Assembly (NCBI GenBank): GCA_027620595.1
Contig: JAQCDI010000127.1
Location: forward strand, 1 to 7,217
Direction: 5' to 3'
DNA: 7,217 nt
From: Bacteroidota bacterium
GTDB lineage: Bacteria > Bacteroidota > Rhodothermia > Rhodothermales > UBA10348
Shown here: piece by piece, positions 1 to 5,892 of the stretch
How positions within the stretch are numbered: the stretch's first letter is position 1
Layout: every line of letters begins with the position of its first letter
The notes under the pieces: generated by a model
What the model was told of the DNA's origin: nothing
The model's input: only the letters and a program-made list of their open reading frames with translations
Databases searched by the model: none
Position numbers and translations under genes: made by a program

Positions 1-1036
1 CTTCGGCGGCGGCCCGGATGGCCTTCTCCGCCTCGCGGTAAATGTTGGCAAACGCTTCGATGAACCCTTCCGGGTGGCCCGAAGGCAGACGCGTGGCCCC
101 CTGGGCCGCCGCCGAAACGTACCCGTTGCCATTCTTGTAGATCTTCTCGGGGCCATCCTGCGAGCGGACCCAGAGCCAGGTCGGGAATTCCTGCCGCCAC
201 TCGAGTCCGGCCTTGGATCCATAGATGCGGACCTTGAGGGCGTTCTCCTCGCCCTGTGAGATCTGCGAACAGTAGAGCACGCCCCGCGCCCCACCTTCGT
301 AGTGGATGAGCACCGACGCATCGTCCTCGAGCGCCCGCCCGTCGACCACGGTACCGAGATCGGCCACGAGCTCTTTCATCTCCAGGCCCGTGATGTAGTG
401 GACCAGGTTCTCGCAGTGCGTCCCGATGTCTCCCAGGGCAGACGAGGCACCGGCACGTGCCGGATCCGAACGCCAGGACGCCTGCTTCTGACCCGTGGCC
501 TCCAGGAGCGTCGAAAGCCATCCCTGGGGATATTCGACCACCACCTTCCGAAGGGTGCCCAATTCGCCCTTCCGAACCATGTCCCGGGCCTGCTTGACCA
601 TGGGGTAGCCGGTGTAGTTGTGCGTCAGGGCAAACACCCGGCCGGTGCGCGATACCGTTCGGCAAAGGTCTTCGGATTCCTCCACCGTCATGGTCATCGG
701 TTTGTCACAGACCACGTGGAAGCCGGCCTCGAGGGCCGCCTTGGCCACGGGATGATGAAGGAAGTTGGGCGTCACGATGCTGACGAAGTCGATGCGGTCT
801 TCGGTCCGGGCCGCTTCCGCCGTGATCATTTCCTGCCAGGAAGGATAAACCCGGGATGGATCGAGGAACAGGTTGCGGCCGGCCTCCTGCGATTTCTCGG
901 TCGACGAGGAGAAGGCACCGGCCACCAGCTCCATGGATCCATCGAGTTCGGCAGCCATGCGGTGGACAGCACCGATGAAAGCGCCGGGGCCACCCCCGAC
1001 CATGGCATATCGCAGTTTTCGGTTCATTGTGCTCAT
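1..1036 (-). CDS. Gfo/Idh/MocA-family NAD(P)-dependent oxidoreductase (C-terminus cut off by window edge)
   Basis: The reverse strand reads open from an ATG at 1036 to the window edge, giving 345 residues and no stop, so a short C-terminal part is missing (family members are usually about 340-390 residues). The N-terminus has a Rossmann dinucleotide-binding motif, GGGPGAFIGAVHR (residues 14-26). Family landmarks follow: SIVTPNFLHH (86-95), the catalytic-lysine motif DKP (111-113, usually EKP), WRSDPARAG (188-196), and GDIGTH (202-207), whose His207 is the expected second catalytic residue. Members oxidise or reduce sugars, inositols and related polyols in the cytoplasm; the substrate cannot be read from sequence. 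A second in-frame ATG at 1027 is an alternative start, and neither has a Shine-Dalgarno sequence. The gene is divergent from the two-component operon. The family is near certain, the substrate unknown. Confidence 0.93.
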   Translation of the reverse strand, partial: MSTMNRKLRYAMVGGGPGAFIGAVHRMAAELDGSMELVAGAFSSSTEKSQEAGRNLFLDPSRVYPSWQEMITAEAARTEDRIDFVSIVTPNFLHHPVAKAALEAGFHVVCDKPMTMTVEESEDLCRTVSRTGRVFALTHNYTGYPMVKQARDMVRKGELGTLRKVVVEYPQGWLSTLLEATGQKQASWRSDPARAGASSALGDIGTHCENLVHYITGLEMKELVADLGTVVDGRALEDDASVLIHYEGGARGVLYCSQISQGEENALKVRIYGSKAGLEWRQEFPTWLWVRSQDGPEKIYKNGNGYVSAAAQGATRLPSGHPEGFIEAFANIYREAEKAIRAAAE

Positions 1037-1104
1037 AAGAAAGGAATCGGAGCAGGATAGAAGATGGGGTGAACAGGGTTTGATAACAAAAAGGTAAAGC
1101 CGGA

Positions 1105-1141
1105 CGAGGAAGTGCAGCGTACTTTTCGCTGCACTCCCTCG
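1105..1141. promoter_or_regulatory. Long inverted repeat in the divergent intergenic region (operator or 5'-UTR hairpin)
   Basis: The arms 1105-1119 and 1127-1141 are reverse complements over 15 positions with one mismatch (A1110 against C1136); the inner nine pairs (AGTGCAGCG / CGCTGCACT) and outer five (CGAGG / CCTCG) are perfect. The 7-nt loop is TACTTTT. It ends 20 bp before the response-regulator ATG (1162) and lies 69 bp upstream of the oxidoreductase start, so it is 5' of both genes and is not a terminator for either; no T-tract follows on either strand. It could be a dimeric regulator's operator, for example for autoregulation by the adjacent response regulator, or a hairpin in the regulator's leader RNA. 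The rest of the intergenic region (1037-1104) is A/G-rich on the plus strand and shows no convincing promoter. Confidence 0.6.
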
Positions 1142-1161
1142 GTATTCCCGACCCCCGTCCC

Positions 1162-1875
1162 ATGACCGGACCTATTTCAGGCCGCAACAAGCCCCTCGTC
1201 CTCGTAGTCGATGACGAGGAGGACATTCTGGAACTGGTCAAGTATAACTTGAAAAAGGAAGGTTTCGATGTGGAATGTGCCGAAAACGGCATCCAGGCCC
1301 TGGAGATGGCCAAGGAATCCACACCGGACATCATCGTGATGGACATCATGATGCCGGAAATGGACGGCATCCAGGCATCCCGGCACCTGCGCGAACACGC
1401 CCTCCTGCGGACCATCCCGATCCTGATGCTCACCGCCAAGAGCGACGAGTCCGATCAGGTGGAAGGGCTCGATGCCGGAGCCGACATCTATCTGACCAAA
1501 CCGGTTTCCATTCCGGTCCTCCTGAGCCAGATCAAGGCGCTCCTGCGCGGCGCCAAGCGCTACGACATGCCGGTAGACGTGCTCCGGATTGCCGACCTCG
1601 AGATCGATCGGGACCGGTTCGAAGTTCGCCAGCGTGATCGGGAGGACCCGATCCGGTTGGCCCGCAAGGAGTTCGAGCTGCTCTACTTTTTCGCCTCCCG
1701 GCCGGGTCGCGTGTTCTCCCGTCAAGACCTCCTCGATCAGGTCTGGGGACACGATGTCTATGTCGTGGACCGCACCGTGGATGTCCATGTGCGCAAGATC
1801 CGCGAGAAAATCGGCGAGCACTATATTGAAACCGTGAAAGGCGTCGGCTACCGCTTCACGGACCAGAACTTCTGA
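1162..1875 (+). CDS. OmpR/PhoB-family two-component response regulator
   Basis: The 237-residue product has the usual two-domain layout and length. The receiver domain (about residues 11-130) carries the acidic pair Asp17-Asp18, the phosphoacceptor Asp61 (in VMDIMMPEMDG), Thr91 (LTAK) and Lys113 (YLTKP). The C-terminal winged-helix domain (about 140-233) has the OmpR/PhoB signatures LARKEFELL, RVFSRQDLLDQVWG, DRTVDVHVRKIREKIG and IETVKGVGYRF. On phosphorylation by its kinase it should dimerise and bind DNA repeats to control transcription. It is 24 bp upstream of, and in the same frame as, the histidine kinase, with the kinase's in-frame upstream stop being this gene's TGA, so the two form an operon. 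The ATG at 1162 fits the domain start closely; the leader is C-rich with no Shine-Dalgarno. Its regulon is unknown. PhoB is the nearest well-known relative by architecture, but a phosphate role is only a guess. Confidence 0.95.
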   Translation: MTGPISGRNKPLVLVVDDEEDILELVKYNLKKEGFDVECAENGIQALEMAKESTPDIIVMDIMMPEMDGIQASRHLREHALLRTIPILMLTAKSDESDQVEGLDAGADIYLTKPVSIPVLLSQIKALLRGAKRYDMPVDVLRIADLEIDRDRFEVRQRDREDPIRLARKEFELLYFFASRPGRVFSRQDLLDQVWGHDVYVVDRTVDVHVRKIREKIGEHYIETVKGVGYRFTDQNF

Positions 1876-1899
1876 CGCCTGCCCCCTTTCCCCAGCGGC

Positions 1900-3009
1900 A
1901 TGCGATCTTCTGCTTCTTCCGAGGGTTCTTCCCGGAATCCCGAATTCGGTGCTTCGCCCCTCGGCCATCGGCTGGCCCTGAAGGTCGGACTGTCGTCCGC
2001 CCTGGGTATGGCATTCGCCAGCTTGCTGCTCGTATTCCTCTGGAGCGCCTGGACCGTGTGGGTGGCCGTGGTGGCAGTCCTCCTCACATTTATCGGCGGG
2101 TATGTGGGTACGTTCCGCCACGCGTCGAAGCGCCTGCAATTGGCCCGGTCAATCCTTCGCAACCTCCGGCGCCATGAGTTTGAAACGCTGGACCTGGCCC
2201 AGGTGGAACGCGGAGATGAGCTCAACGACATCATCCGGCAGGTCTACCGCACCGGGCGCGTCCTGGAGCGCGAGTTTTCCGAACTGAAGAAAATGGAGAA
2301 CTATCGGCGCGAATTCCTTGGCAACATCTCGCACGAACTCAAGACACCCATCTTCTCCATCCGCGGGTTCGCCGAAACCCTTAACGAAGGCGCCATCGAT
2401 GACGACACGGTCAATCGCTCCTTCGTCGAGAAAATCATCCGCAATGCCGATCGGCTGAGCAACCTGGCCCGGGACCTGGCCGAAATCTCCCGTCTGGAGA
2501 CCGGACAGCTGGCCATGAACATGACCGCCTTCAACATGAAGCGGCTCGTGACCGACGTGGTCGAGTCGGTCGAACCCCAGGCCCGCGAGCATTCGATTAC
2601 CCTGCGGACCCAGTTCGACGGCAACTTGCCGCCGGTCCAGGGGGACAGTTCCCAGATCCGTCAGGTCGTGGTCAACCTGGTGGACAATGCCATCAAGTAT
2701 TCGCACGAGGGCGGTCTGGTTACCATCGCGCTGAGGGAGCGGCGCGGCCGCTCCGAGGTGGAGCTTCGGGTCACGGACCAGGGTGTCGGGGTTTCCAAGG
2801 AAGATATCGGTCGCCTTACGGAGCGGTTCTTCCGGGTGGACAAGAGCCGCTCCCGCTCTGCCGGGGGGACCGGGCTGGGGCTTTCCATCGTGAAACATAT
2901 CCTGGCAGCCCACGGCGAAGAACTGACCGTTTCCAGCACCTTGGGCAAAGGCTCCACATTCGGATTCAGTCTGCCGGCCCTCATCGCAGAAGAGGACGAG
3001 GCCAGCTGA
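1900..3009 (+). CDS. PhoR-like membrane sensor histidine kinase
   Basis: The 369-residue product has two adjacent hydrophobic helices (about 29-48 and 52-70) joined by only a few residues, so there is almost no extracytoplasmic domain. A HAMP-like or coiled linker (about 71-130, including the typical GDELNDIIRQV) leads into the HisKA dimerisation/phosphoacceptor domain with FLGNISHELKTP (139-150; His145 is the phosphorylation site) and RGFAETLNEGAIDDD, wording typical of PhoR-type kinases. The ATPase domain has the N box NLVDNAIKYS (259-268), G1 box DQGVGV (293-298), F box (ERFFRVDKSRS) and G2 box GGTGLGLS (322-329), all intact. It should autophosphorylate at His145 and pass the phosphate to Asp61 of the preceding regulator. 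No PAS domain is visible. The ATG at 1900 is the first in frame after the regulator's stop. Kinase identity is certain; the signal sensed is unknown. Confidence 0.95.
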   Translation: MRSSASSEGSSRNPEFGASPLGHRLALKVGLSSALGMAFASLLLVFLWSAWTVWVAVVAVLLTFIGGYVGTFRHASKRLQLARSILRNLRRHEFETLDLAQVERGDELNDIIRQVYRTGRVLEREFSELKKMENYRREFLGNISHELKTPIFSIRGFAETLNEGAIDDDTVNRSFVEKIIRNADRLSNLARDLAEISRLETGQLAMNMTAFNMKRLVTDVVESVEPQAREHSITLRTQFDGNLPPVQGDSSQIRQVVVNLVDNAIKYSHEGGLVTIALRERRGRSEVELRVTDQGVGVSKEDIGRLTERFFRVDKSRSRSAGGTGLGLSIVKHILAAHGEELTVSSTLGKGSTFGFSLPALIAEEDEAS

Positions 3010-3097
3010 CATCGCGTGATTGGCGGCGGGTGACGTACCTTGGCCATGCCCGCGTTGCCCGATGGCGTATCCCTACCCGGAACCGACCTCCACACCC

Positions 3098-3826
3098 ATG
3101 AAGCCAGCGCACCAACTGACCCGTCCCCAGAAACTGTTCGTCGTCCTGACGGCCATTTTCCTGACCGCCCTGGTAGTGGCCGAAGCCACGGCCTCGAAGT
3201 TCTTTACGGCTTTCTCCCTGCCCTTCACCATCCGCATCCTGGGCGTGGAGTTCAACGAGGTGGTCATGACGGCCGGTGTGATAGCCTTCCCCATCACGTT
3301 CATCATCACCGACCTCCTCAACGAGTACTTCGGAAAGCCGGGTATCCGGTTCGTGACCTGGATCGGGATGTGCATGATCATCTTCGAATTCGGGCTTCTC
3401 CAGGTGGCCATGGGAGTGCCCACCGCTTCGATATCCCCGGTGCCGGACGAGGCCTTCAACACCGTCTTCGGCGCTTCGGGCCGCATCATCATCGGGAGCC
3501 TGACGGCGTACGGAATCGGACAGCTGGCAGACATCTCGCTCTTCCATTGGCTGCGCGGGCTTACCAAGGGGCGCCATCTCTGGCTGCGTGCCACCGGATC
3601 CACCTTCGGCTCCCAGTTCATCGACACCTTCATCGTGCTGACGGTGGCCTTCTTCGGACAGCTTTCCCTCGGGGAAATCGTGGCCATCACGCTGTTCAAC
3701 TACTCCTACAAGTTCGTCATCGCCATCGTGATCACCCCTGTGATCTATGGCGCCCATTACGTGATGGACCGTTATCTGGGGGACGAAGAGGCCCATGCCC
3801 TCATCCAGGCGGCCGAGGCTCGTTGA
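3098..3826 (+). CDS. yhhQ: YhhQ/DUF165-family queuosine-precursor transporter
   Basis: The 242-residue integral inner-membrane protein has about six hydrophobic segments (roughly 13-32, 56-74, 85-107, 129-142, 174-190, 192-214). Family hallmarks are FPITFIITDLLNEYFGK (64-80), GQLADISLF (140-148), LWLRATGSTFGSQF (160-173) followed by IDT, and the late NYSYKF motif. Members in the COG1738 family import queuosine precursors (preQ0/preQ1) used to modify the wobble base of GUN-anticodon tRNAs. I chose ATG 3098 because it puts the usual short polar N-terminus before the first helix; upstream in-frame ATGs at 3020 and 3062 would add a Pro-rich stretch that family members lack. The leader has no Shine-Dalgarno and no preQ1-riboswitch sequence I can recognise. 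It lies 88 bp after the kinase on the same strand, so co-transcription is possible but not shown. No queuosine-synthesis gene is visible here. Confidence 0.9.
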   Translation: MKPAHQLTRPQKLFVVLTAIFLTALVVAEATASKFFTAFSLPFTIRILGVEFNEVVMTAGVIAFPITFIITDLLNEYFGKPGIRFVTWIGMCMIIFEFGLLQVAMGVPTASISPVPDEAFNTVFGASGRIIIGSLTAYGIGQLADISLFHWLRGLTKGRHLWLRATGSTFGSQFIDTFIVLTVAFFGQLSLGEIVAITLFNYSYKFVIAIVITPVIYGAHYVMDRYLGDEEAHALIQAAEAR

Positions 3827-3878
3827 ACCGACTCCAGGAAACCTTTGAGGACCCGTTTTTTGCCCTGGAACGGGGCGG

Positions 3879-3906
3879 TTTGCGAGCTTCGAAAGGGTTA
3901 GTTTCG
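3879..3906 (+). promoter_or_regulatory. Candidate Bacteroidota-type promoter for the propeller operon
   Basis: The 190-bp gap after the transporter contains TTTG (3879-3882), then 16 bp, then TAGTTTCG (3899-3906), one base off the Bacteroidota -7 consensus TAnnTTTG. The spacing is slightly shorter than usual. It lies about 110 bp before the ATG at 4017, leaving a moderately long leader. Short motifs like this occur by chance, so this is a suggestion. The remainder of the gap (3827-3878 and 3907-4016) shows no gene and no clear terminator. Confidence 0.3.
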
Positions 3907-4016
3907 TGACCCGGACCCTCGACCAGACCTGGGCCGCGGACCTCGGGAATTGCCGCCGCCCAAGCAGCGTCAAAGCAACCGAGTCTGTCCTCCATCTGAA
4001 TCCCCTGACCAACCTG

Positions 4017-5888
4017 ATGCCTTCTTTCCGTTCGGCTCCGTGCATCCTGCTCCTCTTCGGCGGCCTCCTTGGGCTCGGTCCGATCGCGGCGGGGGCACAG
4101 CCGGTCACCCAGCCATTCACGTTCAACATTGCCGCGCACGATCTCCCGGCCGTCCTGCATGGATCCACCAGCTGGGGAGACATTGATGGGGATGGGGACC
4201 TGGACCTCCTCTTGACGGGCGTCGCTGCGGGGAATTCGGTGAGCCATCTGTATGTCAACCAGGGCAAACAGAACGGCACATTCCATTTCAGCATGGCATC
4301 GGCTCCTTTCGAGCAGGTTCGCTACTCCTCCTCCTCTTTTGCAGACGTCGACGGGGACGGAGACCTGGACATCCTCTTGGCGGGTTCGCGTACGGCCTCA
4401 TGGCCTTATGCTCCCGTTACCGAGATTTACCGCCTCGATGGCGGAGGCGCTGTAAGCCGGATCGAGAACCACGGGCTGCCGGCGCTTCATTCGACGTCCA
4501 TGGCCTGGGGAGACCTGGACCGGGACGGGGACGCCGATCTGGTCATGCTGGGCTCGACCGCTGGTGATGAGCCCATGACGGTGGTGGCCATCAACGACGG
4601 AAATGGCTCCTTCGCGGCGCATACAGACCGGCTGCCGGGATTCTCCTTCGGCGATGTGGCCCTGGGCGACATCGACGGGGACCTGGACCTGGATGTGGTC
4701 CTCACCGGTGCCACGACGGACGGCTTCCAGACCCGCATTTTTGCCAATCAGGGATCCTCCTTCCAGGCCCTGTCCACCGCCCTGCCCGGGGTGGCCTTCT
4801 CCTCGGTGGACCTCGGCGATTATGATGGCGACAACGACCTGGATCTGGTCGTGACCGGCGGTCAGGTGTCGGAACGCATCTTCGAGGGTGTCCTCGAGGT
4901 CTGGACGAACAGCGGTGGCGCCTTCCAGCGGCTCAACGCCTCTTTCCCCGGCGTCCTGGCCGGGGACGTCTCGTGGAGCGATTACGACCATGATGGGGAT
5001 CTGGATCTGTTGGTACAGGGCGCCGAGGCAGCCATCGGCCGGCGCAGCTCCCGGGTCTGGCAGAACCAGGGTGCGACCGGCTTCCGGGCAGCCACGCTGC
5101 TGGTCGGATCCATCTTTGCCGACACCGAGTGGGGTGATCTGGACGGGGACGGGGACCTGGATCTCATCGCGACAGGCGGCTCGAGCCTCGGCCCGGCTTT
5201 CACCAATGTCTATGAGAATGCACGTCAGGTCATCCCTGTGCTTCCCGGGGTTCCACAGAGCCTGCACGCCGAGGTCTCCGGTCCGAGCGCCCTCCTTTCC
5301 TGGCAGCCGGCTGCTGAAATGGATGAAACGAATCGGCACACCACGTTCAACGTACGCGTTGGCACCACTCCCGGTGGATCGGATGTGCTCTCGGCCATGG
5401 CCGATGCACGCACAGGGCGGCGCCTCGTCACCGGTCCCGGCAATGCTCCTTCCGATGGCCAGCTGCAGCTCGAAGGACTCACTCCGGGCACCTATTTCTG
5501 GAGCGTGCAGAGCGTGAACCACGCTTTCCTGTCCTCCGGCTTTGCCAGCGAAGGGTCCTTCTCGATCTCCTCCAGCCACGCCGTGGATACCGAGTCCGTG
5601 GTCCTGCCCACCCGCTTTGCAATCCACGGCAACTACCCGAACCCCTTCGCCTCCCGCACCACGATCCGCTACGATTTGCCGGAGACGGCCGACGTGCAGC
5701 TGCGGATCATCTCCCTGCTCGGACGGGAGGTATACCGGCAGCAGATGGGTACGCTCCCTCCCGGTGAACATGAGGTCTCCTGGGATGGGGCCACCACAGG
5801 TGGGCAGCAGGCCCGATCGGGCATCTACTTCTACGAAATCCGTGCGGCGGGCAGTTCGGCCACGGGAACAATGACGCTGGTACGATAG
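4017..5888 (+). CDS. Exported seven-bladed FG-GAP/VCBS beta-propeller protein with fibronectin-III-like region and T9SS sorting domain
   Basis: The 623-residue product begins with a Sec signal peptide (hydrophobic core about 9-25, likely cleavage AGA|Q after Ala27). Seven FG-GAP/VCBS repeats follow, with calcium-loop Asp runs beginning at D55, D110, D166, D218, D268, D322 and D374, that is 50-56 residues apart, as expected for one complete seven-bladed propeller. Residues about 410-518 form a fibronectin-III-like region (LLSWQPA, NVRVGTTPGGSDVLS, LTPGTYFWSVQSVNH) common in such proteins. The C-terminus (about 530-623) is a T9SS type A sorting domain: NYPNPF at 539-544, TTIRYDLPE, LLGREVYR, SGIYFYEIRA and a final MTLVR. 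It should cross the outer membrane and be released or anchored on the surface. ATG 4017 was chosen over a GTG at 3906 because it starts the signal peptide directly. The ligand or role is unknown; no catalytic domain is visible. Confidence 0.93.
   Translation: MPSFRSAPCILLLFGGLLGLGPIAAGAQPVTQPFTFNIAAHDLPAVLHGSTSWGDIDGDGDLDLLLTGVAAGNSVSHLYVNQGKQNGTFHFSMASAPFEQVRYSSSSFADVDGDGDLDILLAGSRTASWPYAPVTEIYRLDGGGAVSRIENHGLPALHSTSMAWGDLDRDGDADLVMLGSTAGDEPMTVVAINDGNGSFAAHTDRLPGFSFGDVALGDIDGDLDLDVVLTGATTDGFQTRIFANQGSSFQALSTALPGVAFSSVDLGDYDGDNDLDLVVTGGQVSERIFEGVLEVWTNSGGAFQRLNASFPGVLAGDVSWSDYDHDGDLDLLVQGAEAAIGRRSSRVWQNQGATGFRAATLLVGSIFADTEWGDLDGDGDLDLIATGGSSLGPAFTNVYENARQVIPVLPGVPQSLHAEVSGPSALLSWQPAAEMDETNRHTTFNVRVGTTPGGSDVLSAMADARTGRRLVTGPGNAPSDGQLQLEGLTPGTYFWSVQSVNHAFLSSGFASEGSFSISSSHAVDTESVVLPTRFAIHGNYPNPFASRTTIRYDLPETADVQLRIISLLGREVYRQQMGTLPPGEHEVSWDGATTGGQQARSGIYFYEIRAAGSSATGTMTLVR
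4173..5219 (+). repeat. Seven FG-GAP/VCBS propeller blades (protein repeats)
   Basis: The seven blades share the pattern aromatic/Leu-[GS]-D-x-D-x-D-x-D-x-D followed by a hydrophobic strand and Gly, e.g. WGDIDGDGDLDLLLTG (blade 1) and WGDLDGDGDLDLIATGG (blade 7). Loop variants are DLDRDGDAD (3), DIDGDLDLD (4), DYDGDNDLD (5) and DYDHDGDLD (6). All keep Asp at positions 1, 3, 5, 7 and 9, so all seven could bind calcium. At the DNA level the loops appear as GGGGAC/CTGGAC-type short repeats. Confidence 0.88.
5631..5885 (+). other. T9SS type A C-terminal sorting domain coding region
   Basis: This stretch encodes residues 539-623, from NYPNPF to the last residue. It has the conserved order of NYPNPF, a strand ending in DLPE, a loop with LLGREVY, the GEHEVSWDG segment, SGIYFYEI and a terminal basic MTLVR. 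In known systems this domain is recognised by the type IX secretion machinery and usually removed on export. Finding it implies that the genome encodes a T9SS elsewhere. Confidence 0.9.
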
Positions 5889-5892
5889 CAGG

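Noticed and set aside
302..1060. Open frame of 252 codons on the plus strand opposite the oxidoreductase
   Set aside because: The minus strand in this stretch encodes an unmistakable Gfo/Idh/MocA protein with intact motifs; the plus-strand frame has no recognisable motif.
1079..1127. Bacteroidota promoter from TTTG (1079-1082) to TACTTTTC (1120-1127) for the response regulator
   Set aside because: The 37-bp spacing is far longer than the usual 17-23 bp, so the two boxes cannot be paired; only the second box is mentioned, as part of the inverted repeat.
1177..2139. Open frame of 320 codons on the minus strand opposite the response regulator
   Set aside because: It is antisense to a response regulator whose catalytic residues are all intact, and it has no domain of its own.
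3010..3097. preQ1 riboswitch before the queuosine-precursor transporter
   Set aside because: The 88-bp leader has no recognisable preQ1 aptamer: the A-rich tail and the conserved stem-loop are absent.
3852..3874. Terminator after the transporter gene (CCCGTT / AACGGG hairpin)
   Set aside because: The stem is only six base pairs with an 11-nt loop, the T-run lies inside the loop, and none follows the stem.
3906..4016. Upstream GTG start adding 37 residues to the first propeller protein
   Set aside because: The extension is polar and would bury the signal peptide; ATG 4017 starts directly at a normal signal peptide.
2981..4294. Open frame of 437 codons on the minus strand across the transporter and the following gap
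   Set aside because: It has no recognisable domain, is opposite a well-supported membrane transporter, and its sequence is rich in His/Asp/Gly/Arg, as expected for an antisense frame in GC-rich DNA.
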